A stretch of DNA of 64,000 nt from Liopterus haemorrhoidalis (GCA_963971575.1 OZ020622.1:3572279-3636278); one strand, 5' to 3'; positions 24,347 through 35,664 are shown, numbered from the stretch's first letter. Numbers and translations: made by a program. The notes: generated from the letters alone by a model not told the origin.

Positions 24347-25391
24347 AATATCATAAGTGAAATTATATCAGTTTTATCTTTAAACCTACAAATTACATGT
24401 TATATAGTTCACAAGACATTTTACATGATCGATATGAAATTCGCAGGGTGGCATTTAGTTTGACATTTCTAAAAGTCGTGACAGTATAGATCGCGATCCA
24501 GCTGATTTAAGTTCAACGTCCTGAATTTAAGTATCTTGTTCATCTATTTTCATTCCAGATTCAAATCCGAGCCACGTTAGAATACCAATTGTTCTGCGTG
24601 TTCATTAATTTTAACACTACACGAATTACCCTCAATATTAAGGTTGTTTTACCTTATAATTTTCTCCTACAACACGGATTTTTGATGTAGAATAATTGCC
24701 TAGCAACGCATTGCTATTTTGTATAAAAACTGCCTTCAAAGTACCAGTGAAAAAGGCAACAACCTTACTAAACAGTAGTAAGATACAGTGTTAAATACCG
24801 ATCCTAATTCACAAGGATATGTATAAATTCCATTTGTTATGATCGAAGGTCGATTTATCGATTGTCACGAAAAACTAACTAATGTTTAATATTGATTATT
24901 ATCCGCTATGATTGTTTATGAGTCATATTCGAATGGCATGATCGCTAATGTATTTTTAATTCTGGAATATTTCCTGAATAATTCAAGGTTCAAAACCTTC
25001 TACACTGATTATTTAGAATCTTTAGTAACTGGCAATAAGATAAAATGTAGCAAGACCAAAATACTAAATACGTCCAAAATTCAATATCTCAAAAACGGTT
25101 CAAGATAGCGATATAGGGATTGAATTTTTGTAATCTTCACACTTTGATTACTCTAGAAATCTATCAGGACTATATTTGAACTAACCATTTTGATTTTGTA
25201 GCCACCACATTTTTTTGAAGCACATGGGGCACGAGCCCAGGACCCTCAGCTTTATGGGGACCTCAAAATGCCGAGGTCGTTGTTTACACGGAAAAAAGAG
25301 GAGCTCAATTTTTAGTGCAATCTTACTACAATTTTACAACTTTTATTAAAAAACCTTGCAAATGAATCGGCAGACTTGAGTATCTCAGCCT
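24347..25391. other. unassigned intron DNA, part family C
   Basis: 25080-25330 carries weak family C phrases (ATCTCAAAAACGGTTC). The rest shows no gene or repeat I can name. Confidence 0.35.
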
Positions 25392-25393
25392 TA

Positions 25394-26821
25394 GGGGAGA
25401 CCGGGGTTAGTTGGCACATGGGGTAAGTTGACAAATCGCTTATAGTTCATGCATAGTTCGTAGAAAGCAGCATTGTGGCAGCTATATGTGTGAGCGCTTA
25501 TCCAGCGCTCAATTAACAGCAATCGCGAGAACCCTGTTGTTTGCACGTTGTCTGTTGTTAAAACTTTTACAAATTTTGTATGGGTAAGTAAATTTTTAAT
25601 TTCTTATAATTTTCTTTATAACTTTTTGTGTAATTATTTTAACACATCGTAATAAATATTTCTATAAAGATGAATCTTTACGGCATACAAACAAGTTGTT
25701 GTTTTGAGGTTAGTTTATTTTTAGCTGCCTGTAACAACGATAATATTTTCACACTAGCTTTGGGGTTAGTCGACACGGTTTGAGCGGGGTATGTTGACAT
25801 AGCGTTACCTTTAGCAACTACACCTAATAATATTAGAGCAGGCTTTTTAAAAACAGGAATATCACCATTAAATGAAAATATTTTCCCGGACTCAGAATTC
25901 ATGGCTGCTTATGTAACGGATAGGCCAGAAGAAGAAAATGCGGAAGGAGAAAATACCGAAGGAGAAAATGCTGATAGAGAAAATGCCGAAGGAAGAAATG
26001 CAGGAGAAAATAATGCGATTCCTATTAATCGTCGTGAAAAAACACCCCCTCCATCCACATCATCATTGATTTCGCCAGAAGAAGTAAGACCTTTACAAAA
26101 AGCAGGCCCTCGACAAAACAAAAAAATTCACCCTAAAAGAAGATTTACTACAATTTTAACAGACACACCGGAAAGACTGGCGTTGAAAGAAAAAAAGGAA
26201 AACAATAAGAGAAAAAAAGAAAAAGATTGTAAAAGTAAGAAGCTGAAATCAGTTAAAAGAAATTTGACTAAAAAAAGGAAAGCTGATTCTAATAATAGTT
26301 CAGAAGATTCAGAGGAAGACACTTTTTGCTTAGTTTGTCTTGATTCGTACAGTACCTCAAATGAAATGTGGGTGCAGTGTACAAAATGCACATTATGGGC
26401 CCATGAAGAATGTACTGATGGTAATACACTGTTTTACGTTTGCGAAAACTGCACAGATGATTAATAATATGTTATTTTTATTTTTTCAATATGTGTATAA
26501 GGATCAAATATATATGTAATGTATAATATCCATCATTTTTTCTGTGATTAATAAATTGTTTGGTAAATAATTTATAAGTGTCAACTAACCCCTCGGTGTG
26601 TGCCAACTAACCCCAGGAGAGGGGTTAGTTGACCCACTGAAAGTATTTTTTTTAAACCACTATCACGCTTTTCTAAAAAAATGTTTATGTGTTTTGTCAA
26701 TGTGCAAGTCTAGTTACAAGACGGATATTTTCATATATGTCGATAAATTTAACCTAGAACATGTAATAAGCGTTGTAGGAATTTTTTTCTGGAAAGTGTG
26801 CCAACTAGCCCCGGTCTCCCC
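25394..26821 (+). mobile_element. internally deleted pogo/Tigger-like element (1428 bp)
   Basis: Ends GGGGAGACCGGGGTTAGTTG and (inverted) GGGGAGACCGGGGCTAGTTG are near-perfect TIRs of about 25 bp between TA dinucleotides (25392-25393, 26822-26823). Motif GGGGTTAGTTG(G/A)CA recurs inside near 25760, 26578, 26600 and 26621 in both orientations, probable transposase-binding repeats. The remaining coding end is described separately; the catalytic domain is deleted. Confidence 0.85.
25799..26464 (+). pseudogene. pogo/Tigger transposase C-terminus with PHD-like zinc finger
   Basis: An open frame runs from about 25799 through the ATG at 25901 to TAA at 26462-26464. It reads TPNNIRAGFLKTGISPLNEN then IFPDSEFMAAYVTDRP, the post-DDE end of Tigger-like transposases (FxxTGIxPxNxxxFxDxxF). 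Then follow ENAEGEN repeats, a basic region with KRRFTTILTDTPE, and a C-terminal CLVCLDSYSTSNEMWVQC..C..WAHEEC....YVCENC finger, the Cys4-His-Cys3 PHD-like pattern common in insect Tigger proteins. The HTH and DDE domains are gone. The finger frame is intact, so a 188-residue protein from 25901 could still be made. Confidence 0.82.
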
Positions 26822-26949
26822 TACATACTCTAATAAAAGCAGATAAATTAGAAGAAATTTTCCCGAATGTGGAAGTTGCTACAAGGATATTCCTTTGCTT
26901 AATGGTCACCAATTATAGTGAAGGGCGCTCATATTCACGGCTAAAAAGA

Positions 26950-27574
26950 ATAAAAATCAGCTGTGGCCACCACAGGACCGACCGCCATCGTAAAGTACTC
27001 GTATAAAATACATTCTAGCAGCAGGGTAGAAATAACTTGGCCTAATATTTTCTAACAGAGATATTATTTGTCATGACCATGGAAACGTTACATAAAAGTA
27101 TGAAAAAATTGAGACAGAAAAATTTTAAAAAATTTTACAAAAATTTGTCGAAATTTTTCGTTTTATCAAAAAACGTCTCAAATAAAAGTTATTACTTATT
27201 GCATTTATAGCAACTTTTGTTGAATAATTTTTTTCGAAATATTTTTCTGTTGCTAAATATTCGCAAAAATCTTAAAATAGTAAACTCCCATTTCTAGTCT
27301 ACCGATTTTTACCAAAAGTTGATCAACTCGTGTCATTGATGTCAAAAACCTTAAATATGCAGTTTCATAAAAATCCTTTCAGCCTAATTTGCTCTGCACG
27401 TGTACACAGACGGACAGACAGACAGACGGACAGACGGACAGACAGACAGACATCATGCTAAAAATAGTCAAAACGTTATGTAGGGACCTCAATTCGTGGA
27501 GATCCATCGAAATCTCGAAATGTCAAAATCGGTATGATCACAATACCTCCCTTATATATGTTGCCGGTCGGTAA
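26950..27574 (+). mobile_element. family A element, nearly full length
   Basis: CAGCTGTGGCCACCACAGGA to TATATGTTGCCGGTCGGT, with the microsatellite at about 27406-27452. The order of conserved blocks equals the copy at 4770, with roughly one difference per ten or more bases by eye. Confidence 0.75.
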
Positions 27575-27579
27575 AAAAT

Positions 27580-28360
27580 GAAGTACAAACGACAATGTTA
27601 TAAGAACGACTTACTAATTTGTCAATCATGTGCATAGAAAGTGATATCCTTCAAAAATTACACTTTGAGGACATAATAGGAGATTTTGCACAACAGATAT
27701 ACCGGAAAAAACCATCATCATTAACCAATTCTCAAAATAGTAATCACTTCACTTATATTTGATTTGTATAAAGCTAACCATAATAACCAATAAAGTCACT
27801 AAATAAAAGTACATAGGTATTGATGTTTTCAATACCCTTCTTTTTGACTTTCTAAAAGGGTCCCAAACTCTGTGTGCCCAAGGGCCCTGCATGGCCCTGG
27901 TTCTAAATACTACTACTAAATCCACTGTCGTACAAAATCCACGAAATTCGACAACGCCGAGTTCTTTTGCCTTGAAGGATGATGTACAAGACGATATTTA
28001 TGGCGCATATTCTTAGGAATTTTCTATCGGCTTGTTATATCTTTATCCTTCTTCATGGATACATACATTCTAAATTCTTGAGTAATGAATATAACCCACG
28101 CTTATGTCAACCTACCGAGTAACATCATTATTGCACACTTCCCCCACATTTCAATTCTAATACCATTTTCTATTATAATTACATTCATTTGCATATTGGA
28201 TAATTTCAATAATGCTTACCATCAACACCGTAACTGCCTTCGAAACAAATTTAATATTTTATTTAATGTACTTACTGGACAACGAATCTCTCAGTATGTT
28301 TAGTACACTTTATATACACCCTTTATTCTGTACATTCTTACACCGATGTAACATTAAAAA
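27580..28360. other. unassigned intron DNA
   Basis: No protein motif, repeat end or RNA gene is recognised. A 72-codon frame at 28085 has no family features. Confidence 0.35.
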
Positions 28361-28361
28361 A

Positions 28362-29333
28362 TTGATGTGAAGTGTGAATTTTCACACATTTCTGGGTTTT
28401 GCAGGTATTTAGTAACTGAACGATGATTATTTGGGATGCCAAAACAAATTTTATGTCAAAATATTTTTTTATGAATTTTAATTCGAATGCCTAATACCAT
28501 TATTTGAGTTTCTAAATATATGCAGTATTTTTTTTATATAGCAAAGTTCATTAAGATTTTGAAAATTGCACCTATGGCTTCCATTGGTTGCTTACATCAT
28601 AAGTCCCGCCCTTTGATTTCGTCAAACATACAATTAAATTATAATTTCAACACTTTCCACTGGTTATTAAATTTACGCTTTTAAAAATTAAATGCACTAT
28701 TTACCAAATATAACTAGAATTTTAACAAAATAATTTAAACAAAATAAAAATGCAAAAAAAAAAATTAAAAATAAAATCAACAGGATTCGAACCCTAGTTT
28801 GCAAGTTAACTTATAATATTAAGCGCATGACGAATCCAACCACGCCACGAGAGTTATTGTTGTGATATGTTACACAACGTATTAAATAGTTAACATATTT
28901 TAGTTAAAAACACAAAAAATGCGTTATTTTCCGAAAACATAATCTGATCAAAAATTCCTGTTGTACTATTCCGGTTCACACCAATGTACATTACTTAGAA
29001 TTTTTTCAGATTTTTAGTTTAAACCATCTGGGCTACAGGGTGTGGGACAAAATTTTTTTTGCACATTTTTGGCAAAAATCGCATCAAAATAATTTATTTT
29101 GCAAAAATAAAATTTTGATCGTTAATCCACGTACTAAGGGCTTTCATTTGATACCCTACTCAGAATTTTAAAAAAATATTTTTTTTTTCGATGAGCACAT
29201 ATTTGTTTATATTTTTAGAGGGATATGTTTTTTAGATGTTTTAGTATTTTTCCTATGTGCGGGTCAACGAGTTGTATAAGCATGCCAAATTTCAACTCTC
29301 TAGGTTTAGACGTTTGGCTACAATTTTTACCGA

Positions 29334-29375
<42 letters not shown>

Positions 29376-29427
29376 GACAAAATGACGGTATAAGGGTTTT
29401 TTGGTCATACCTACAAAACCCTAAAAA
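28362..29427 (+). mobile_element. family B element, about 1.07 kb
   Basis: Left GTGTGAATTTTCACACATTT then CTGGGTTTTGCAGGTA; right GGTCATACCTACAAAACCCT. It shares CCTATGGCTTCCATTGGTTG, CGAAAACATAATCTGATCAA and CTAAGGGCTTTCATTTGATA with the 23120 copy. A (GACA)n run near 29335-29372 precedes the right end. Confidence 0.78.
28782..28850 (-). other. tRNA-like module with perfect B box in family B
   Basis: The minus strand reads TGGCGTGGTTGGA (28847-28835, A-box-like) and GGGTTCGAATCC (28794-28783, perfect B box) about 40 bases apart. A GCAAACTAGGGTT phrase before the B box is shared with the 23738 module, although the A-box halves differ. The T stem pairs poorly; this is a SINE head or tRNA relic rather than a tRNA gene. 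Confidence 0.45.
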
Positions 29428-29429
29428 CT

Positions 29430-30750
29430 GGCCATTTACGTATTATTATTTCGAATGACATAATTCCAGAGTCAGTAATGCCAGAGATGCATGTGTCAGA
29501 GATTTTCAGGTCGCGTCTTGCGCTCCCTGGCAGACTTAATACTTTTACAGTAGCCGAGACTGCCGGCTTTAAGTACCCCCTGAAACACGCCCCATATGCC
29601 CGAATATTAATTCACAGATACAGGTACTCATTTAATGGAAAGCTGAGTGGACCTACAGTTTTTTTGAAAAATTACTTTGCCTGTACTAAAATCAAACTCA
29701 CGATCCCACAATTAAAAAGCGAGTGAGTTGACCAAAATCGCTAGTGCAACTGCATTTGCGTATTATAAGATAGGGCCTCAGGGTTTAACACCGCCGTATA
29801 ACTTAACATTATCTTGTTTAGAATAGCTAAATTAGTGGCGATTACTGAATAGAGATAATACAGTAAAAAAAATATAGGAGTTGTAGGGGTTTTTTGGATT
29901 TCTACCGAATAAAATATTGATGTCGAAGTTGAGTATGTTCTTTATTTTAGTTTTAGCTGACTAGTTTCGCTCATTCGAGCGTTAAAGCTACAAAAAAAAA
30001 TAAATAAATAAAAAATAGAAATCACAAATTTGCAGATATACAATAGCCAGAATGATGATATTGTACAATATTTATCTGACTGACTGGAGAAGTGGGTAGC
30101 TTATATCTTGACGCGAGCGCATCTCATTACGCTTGTAAGCTTTTGCATTGGAGCACATGGTTTATTCTTTCAAAATTTATGATTTTTAATATGTGCCCAT
30201 AATATGTTGTCACTTACTAAATACCTACAAAACCCTGAAATGTATGAAAATTCAATATTTAGGTCACTAGTTGATAGTGTTATAATACGATTACGGTTCA
30301 TGGCAGATTTGCCAACTTTTAAATTGAATAATAGCTTAATTTGCTTGACAAATCGGGCAAAATTGTCGAGGACTCAGTCATACAACAGAATAAACATTGT
30401 CTATATCTATTTCTCAAACGATGGGTCCCAATATGACCCAATAATGGCTTGAAAACCTTTTTGGACTTGGACAATGACGATAGAGTGTTAACTATTTTTC
30501 AAAACCATTGATCTAATCGTGCAGAAAATTTGGTTATACATCTTAATTTCTGCTTAATTTTACACCAATCTTCTTAAATGAGAACAGCGTTCAGATATGT
30601 CCGATTTACCAGTTAAGCCCTAGCGCACACGACAGACTATCGGTGACCTACAAAAAGTCTGAAGTGAAAATGAAACATGTTCCATCTTTTCAAAAGCAAA
30701 TGAAGAGCAAAAAAAGGTCCTTACCTCCCTAGATTAAAGCTTAATTTGGA
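29430..30750. other. unassigned intron DNA
   Basis: Two short open frames (29478-29726, 30204-30452) have no recognisable domain or splice context. Nothing else is called. Confidence 0.35.
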
Positions 30751-30757
30751 TGTCTAA

Positions 30758-31016
30758 GGCCCGATCTTTCCACCTTCAGTTAAAGTTCCAGGTAACTATC
30801 TGACAGATAAGGTTATTTGTAACTTCATCTGCTGAATAAATGTCAATACCAGTCAGTGAATCCAATACGTCAGTCTCATTATCCGTTAAATAACTATCCG
30901 ATAGATACATTTGTATAGAAAGAAGGGATGACATTTACTCAGCAGATGAAGTTACAAATAACCTTATCTGTCAGATAGTTACCTGGAACTTTATCTGAAG
31001 GTGGAAAGACCGGGCC
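30758..31016. mobile_element. Harbinger-like MITE, copy 3 (259 bp)
   Basis: Same ends and arms as the 11588 copy, flanked by TAA at 30755-30757 and 31017-31019. The close similarity of the two full copies implies fairly recent activity. Confidence 0.8.
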
Positions 31017-31285
31017 TAAATGAACATTAACAAATGATACATATGTTAAAAAATACAGCAAATAAATTCACAGTTTTCAAAGTTTTTAAAAATATTCATC
31101 AACAATTTTTTTCCGCACAAATTTTTAAGGAAGTCCGCCGTTAGTTTTAAAATATTCTGCGATATTTTCTAAAAAATTATGTAATAAAAGGAAGTTATAA
31201 AGGAAAAGGAAATGCTTAATAAATGTTTTTTATCATTTATTAGACACTAAATCTAAAAAATATAACATCTATTAATAAGGCAATT

Positions 31286-32080
31286 TTAAAATCCGGACTA
31301 CTCACAAACGACTCATCGTACAGTTTATATAAAGGCAAGATATAGATGTGCAACATCTGAATACGATATAAGCAAAGTAACAGAGTCGCAAATCAGCTAT
31401 TTTGCAAACATGTATATATATATATTTAATCGATAATTTCATAGTGCGGACTACTACGACAAAGCTCATCGTAGAGAGCAGGTTGAGATCTCTATGGAGG
31501 CGAGATGTAGATGTGAAACATCTGGATAAGCTTAATGTAAAGTAACCGAGTCAAAAATAAGCTGTTTTGCGAACATTTTTATATATTTAATCGACAATTA
31601 CAAAGTGAGGACTACTCCAAAACGGCTCATCGTGGGAAGATGGTTGAGGGTTCTAGGAAAAGGTGAGATATAAATGTACAAAACTTGGATACGGTTTAGG
31701 CCACGTAACGAGCCAAAAATCAGCTTTTTTCGAACATTTTTCCGAACATTTATATATATTTAATTGACATTTTTAAAGTACGGACTATTCCGAAATGGCT
31801 CGTCGTAATGAGATGGTTGAGGGCTTAATGCAGGGGCGGACTTTGGCCTAGGCAAACTAGGCAACTGCCCAGGGCCAATAATTTTTTGGGGCCCGCAAGA
31901 CCTTTTTATTATACATTTTTTCTATTATTTTATGATTTTTTTAACTAGTAAGGCTCGCAATGAGAACCTTGCCTAGGGCCCCGATTTTCCTTAGTCCGTC
32001 ACTGGCTTTATGGATAAGCGAGATGTAGATGTACAACTTCTGGGTAAGGTTTAGCAAAGTAGTTGTGTCAAAAATCAGCT
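31286..32080. repeat. satellite-like array, four units of about 150-175 bp
   Basis: Units start near 31293, 31446, 31605 and 31780 with (G/C)GGACTA(C/T)TC, then CTCATCGT, GATGGTTGAGGG, GAGATGTAGATGT, CATCTGGATA, CAAAAATCAGCT and TATATATTTAAT. The fourth is interrupted by a hAT-like MITE. Units differ by many substitutions, so the array is old. Confidence 0.75.
31831..32004. mobile_element. hAT-like MITE (174 bp) inside the satellite array
   Basis: Ends CAGGGGCGGACTTTGG and (inverted) CAGTGACGGACTAAGG; flanks GCTTAATG and GCTTTATG are an 8-bp duplication with one change. The host repeat resumes exactly after the right copy. Confidence 0.8.
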
Positions 32081-32379
32081 ATTTTAAACTCTTATTATTT
32101 CGATTTTTGTCTATGGCTGTCCCAAGGTTTTTGTGTGGTGATATGCTGATATTTTGTGGTTTTTACTGATAAATATGAGGTCAAACAACTTGTAATTCGC
32201 CAGGAAATTATCGGAAAAAAAAAAATGACTATGACATACCAGTTTCAAGAAAATATAATAAAAATGAATATTATGAATCTTAAATATATTCATATTTCTT
32301 TTTGTACCAGTTAATTTTAATTTTTCAACCATATTTTGCAAAAGGGATAATAGACAATGAAGTAGAAGAGCACCCTGGT

Positions 32380-32535
32380 CATTTTACTTGTATTTTGGAA
32401 GCTAGGATCTTTTTTTTAGATCAGTTACCTTCGGAATCGAGACCCTATTTTTTTATCTTCCCTTATATTTTAGAAGGACCATTTTTTAGGTCATCATTTT
32501 GGAAGTGACGACCTTTTTTTAAGTCATCATTGCGT
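32380..32535. repeat. degenerate copies of the GGAAGTGAGGACC minisatellite
   Basis: CTTGTATTTTGGAAGCTAGG, TCATCATTTTGGAAGTGACG and CATTGCGTTTTGG are spaced like the 18535 units but with mutations. Confidence 0.55.
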
Positions 32536-33252
32536 TTTGGATTTTTTTTTTTTTTTTGGTCCTATGTTTGATTTTATTTCAATGTAGGTCCTGGTCCATC
32601 CTCTAAAACTAATTTTGTCTTCTAAACCGCCCCCAAGAACAAATTAGCCACGCCTGAACTAAAGCAAATATTTTTTTTTTTTTATTATTATTGTTTTTTT
32701 CGTTACTAAAATTATAACTCAAAACGGTTACATATTCACTTTCGGTTTAAATTTTTGAAATTCTTGGTCCTTACTTGCTTTATAAATCAATAAGGGCCAT
32801 CCATTTTGATTTTATATCGATTTTTGAAAATGCTGTTTTTATCGAAATTTTCAATTTCAAACATCCGTAACTCAAAATATAAAAAAGACAAAGAGTTGTG
32901 GCTGTAATTTCTGAAATCCTAAGGCCGAAATTAACTTTAAAAAAAATAAAATAATAATAATAATAAAAACAGACGATTGTCTAAATATTTGAAAATTTCA
33001 AAAAAAGATATCTCAAAAACGCTTAAAAATAAAACCTTGCGAATTGAATTTTTAGATTCCCCATATTTCAATTAATCTAGAAAAAAATCCAGGCCTTGAT
33101 GTCACTTCATTTTTTTTTTTTTTATAAACCGTCTAACACAAACCTTGAAAATAGCAAAAAACTGAAAAAATAGTAAGTATATGTACCATGAAAAATCGTG
33201 ATTAGACAAAAAAAATCTTCTTGGATTTGACTTAAAATTACATATTTTGGGC

Positions 33253-33565
33253 CAGTGGTTACCAACCGGGGGGGCCGGAAAACATTTTGAGGGGTGCGAG
33301 ACGAAAAATAATAATAACAAATTATTTTTCAATAAGTATATTTTCTTTCTAATTTTATTTAGGTTAAGAACTACTGAATGCTACATCAATTAATTTGATC
33401 AATTTTAAAGAAATATTCATGCGATTTCCTTTTTTTTTTGCTCTTCACTTTTAGTTTTGATCAATTTGACATATAAATATGACTCAACTGAAAAATTTTT
33501 TTATGGGGGTGCGGGAACTTATTTTCACATTCTGTGCTCACCACAAAAAAAATTGGGAACCACTG
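33253..33565. mobile_element. hAT-like MITE (313 bp)
   Basis: CAGTGGTTACCAACCGG at left and (inverted) CAGTGGTTCCCAATT at right, with a perfect 8-bp target duplication TTTTGGGC at 33245-33252 and 33566-33573. Non-coding. Confidence 0.85.
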
Positions 33566-33739
33566 TTTTGGGCCGTAGATTTAAAAAATATGATCCAATT
33601 TGAGCTCTGGCCACTAATTTGGAAGTTAAGGTCAAATAACTGACACAAAAATCATTATTTAGGTCAGAACTCAAAAATGGAAAGAAGTAGAAATCTAGCG
33701 ATGGAATATTTGAAATCCTACAGCCCAAATTAAATAATG

Positions 33740-35055
33740 AACATAATTTGAATAAAATTGAACAAAAATGTCATACCAAACCAGGGAAAAATTATAAATA
33801 TCGGTTAGAGACGCCTCAGATTCAGTCAAACTGGTATAAAGTCACAGATATTGTAATATAAATTACATATTGCAATAAACCTTGAGATTTAAACATATTT
33901 TCTCTGTAAATAATAATTTTCTAATTAAATATAATTGTATTATATTGTTTAATCTTAACGTGAAGTAATCAAAACTTTAAAAGGTCAAATATAGAAAAAT
34001 TCAATATAATTTTCTCAATAAGTACAAAGCAGAACATCATACTTTCGCAATATTACTTTCTTTTTTCAGAACTTTTTCATTGTTACATTTTTCAGACTTA
34101 TCCAGTGTCGTAAAATGAATTTTGTAAATCAACCGTCTTATCCTCACCATACGTTAAAGTATAAAACCGTAGTATCAACGAGGCACCACTGATTAAGAGT
34201 AAATTAAAAATTTTCATGTTAAGGATAAGTCGAAAAACGAATCGTCGCAGTGTTAGATATCGATTAAATGGATTTATAATAGCAAATATTTCATTTTTGA
34301 ATAATCAATAATTAAAACCTTATCACAAACCTAGGGCAAACCAAAAATTGTTTATAATTTGATGTATTTGTCTTATGACGAACGTGAAAAAATTCTGAAT
34401 CATTATTTACAAAAGGGAGGTGACAATACAACTAAATTTTAGATTAAAAATTAGTATACTGAACAAGTACATATTAGTAAGCAGTTGCTGCTAGTCACTG
34501 GTAATATGGAAACGTGTGTCATGCTATACAAAAAACTGTCTAACATGTGCTTTACAATAAAAATTTTGACAATATAACCTTACTTAATAGCTAGGTTACT
34601 TAGATGACTTAGTCATTTTTAAAAAGAGAACAATATTTTTTTTTCTTAAGAATTAGTACTTAAAAATGGTAAAAAATATAAGTTGGAAATGAAAGTCTAG
34701 CTAAATTATGATTTAAAGAATCAAAGGTTATTAAAATTAGCATTATCAAGCTATTTTTATATCAATAGTTTTTAGAATGTCAATTTAAATTTCAGTTCGA
34801 AGTGATCCTTTCATCTGTTCAGAAGCAAAGCTTGCCAATAATACGTAAAAAAAACTCCGTCACATTCCAAAACCGTTATAATTTCATCAATTCAGGTAAA
34901 ATTACATCACAATGCATTAAAATAAACTTTAAACAACATTATTAACAATAAAACTTAAACAGAAACGATGACAAACGATCATGATAATTTCTAACAACCA
35001 AGGTAAAGATGGCGGTTTACGGTGTTGCATGTTCAATTAAAAATTAAAAAGTAAA
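33740..35055. other. unassigned 5' end of slmb intron 1
   Basis: Very AT-rich with few recognisable repeats, in contrast to the rest of the intron. First-intron regulatory elements of slmb would be expected here, but none can be shown from sequence. Confidence 0.35.
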
Positions 35056-35060
35056 CTAAC

Positions 35061-35105
35061 CTGTGAGTTACTATTTGTATCTTCTATAATTTTATCCGTT
35101 TCCAT
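35061..35105 (-). CDS. slmb: slmb first coding exon (15 residues)
   Basis: Reading the minus strand from the ATG at 35105 gives METDKIIEDTNSNSQ, then the donor CAG|GTTAGT (intron starts at 35060). This short N-terminus matches the start of Drosophila Slimb, which also begins METDKI and has a TNSN motif. The exon ends in phase 0 and joins the phase-0 exon at 1498, which continues [13 protein letters not shown]. It is too short to find by ORF length; the assignment depends on the similarity and on the fitting splice phase. The 5' UTR and promoter should lie at about 35106-35400. Confidence 0.85.
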
Positions 35106-35596
35106 ACTAAACATTGTTTATAAAAACACACTTTTAACACACTTGTATATAAAAAAAATAACACGTAACACTAAAACACTATGGTTCTACTCATTCGCAC
35201 CGCAAGAAGTTCAATATCTCGACTGCTTCAACTCGTTTCACCAAACCGAATCTGTTGAAGCGTAGTCCCCTTACTGAAACACACCGACTACTGTCACTTG
35301 ACATTAGACAAATGGCGCCACCATTGAACAAAATTTTGAACTAAATATTACCGCGAATATACAAAACAAAATTCACTCTTTCTTCAATATAAATACAAAA
35401 ATAACTAAACTAATATATTTATTACACTTATTAATAACTTTTCCCTACAATGTAGTAATTAATAACATTCTTCATTAATTAATAATCAATAATACTAACG
35501 CTATTATCAAAGTCTTCTTATCTTAGTAGCTGATACTTATAGGTCATAGTTTCTTAAATTATCAGTATGCTAAAAAATCTATCTAACTTAGCAACC
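35106..35596. promoter_or_regulatory. shared upstream region of slmb and FAHD1 (divergent genes)
   Basis: The slmb ATG (35105, minus) and the FAHD1-like ATG (35597, plus) are 491 bp apart and point away from each other, so both promoters and 5' UTRs must lie here or have further upstream non-coding exons. The stretch at about 35190-35330 is less AT-rich than its surroundings. No TATA box or Inr can be assigned with confidence. A bidirectional promoter is an inference from arrangement. Confidence 0.5.
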
Positions 35597-35664
35597 ATGG
35601 CGTCCACGTACACAGAATTCGTCAAGAATGGAAAGAAAATCTTAGGAGCTGGAATGAATTACAA
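35597..35664 (+). CDS. FAHD1: FAHD1-like exon 1
   Basis: ATG at 35597 in the context AACCATGG opens MASTYTEFVKNGKKILGAGM then NY, and the donor AA|GTAATA splits the next codon. The segment corresponds to the FAHD1 start, where a G(R/M)NY motif forms part of the substrate pocket in the family. No clear mitochondrial presequence is seen. The exon leaves two bases that complete an AAT codon in exon 2. Confidence 0.85.

Larger units (their letters stand above)
1499..35060 (-). other. slmb: slmb intron 1, about 33.6 kb of repeats
   Basis: Donor CAG|GTTAGT at 35060 and acceptor TTTCAG ending at 1499 bound this intron. No convincing host exon was found within it. Its content is almost wholly mobile DNA: family A and B elements, Tc1/mariner, hAT and pogo remnants, MITEs, palindromes and a satellite-like array, annotated separately. 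Enhancers could lie between them, but none can be called from sequence. Confidence 0.8.
18..35105 (-). other. slmb: slmb (beta-TrCP) gene span, 5' part; continues past the left edge
   Basis: Slimb/beta-TrCP is the substrate-recognition subunit of an SCF ubiquitin ligase; it binds phosphodegrons in beta-catenin/Armadillo, Cubitus interruptus and IkB/Cactus. Three coding exons are visible on the minus strand (35105-35061, 1498-1276, 204-18). Joined, they give the N-terminal segment, the D domain used for dimerisation and the F-box that binds SKP1. Phases match at both junctions and all splice sites are GT/AG. The WD40 propeller exons must lie left of base 1. The first intron, about 33.6 kb, is filled with transposon remnants. 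Identification rests on motif-by-motif similarity to the Drosophila protein as remembered, including the opening METDKI. Confidence 0.93.

Noticed and set aside
25678..26391. Minus-strand frames opposite the Tigger C-terminus
   Set aside because: The plus strand gives the family motifs (GFLKTGISP, PHD-like cysteines); the minus frames give none.
28782..28850. Functional tRNA gene
   Set aside because: The B box is perfect but T and acceptor stems pair poorly, and a related module in another repeat copy is degenerate.
29478..29726. 82-codon frame with less AT-biased codons
   Set aside because: No domain, no splice signals and no relation to known repeats; kept only as unassigned DNA.
31286..32080. 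CRISPR-like array
   Set aside because: Units are long, diverged and contiguous without unique spacers; the genome is eukaryotic.
35061..35105. Random ATG with a donor-like site
   Set aside because: Rejected as random because the 15 residues match the slmb start and the phase fits the exon at 1498.
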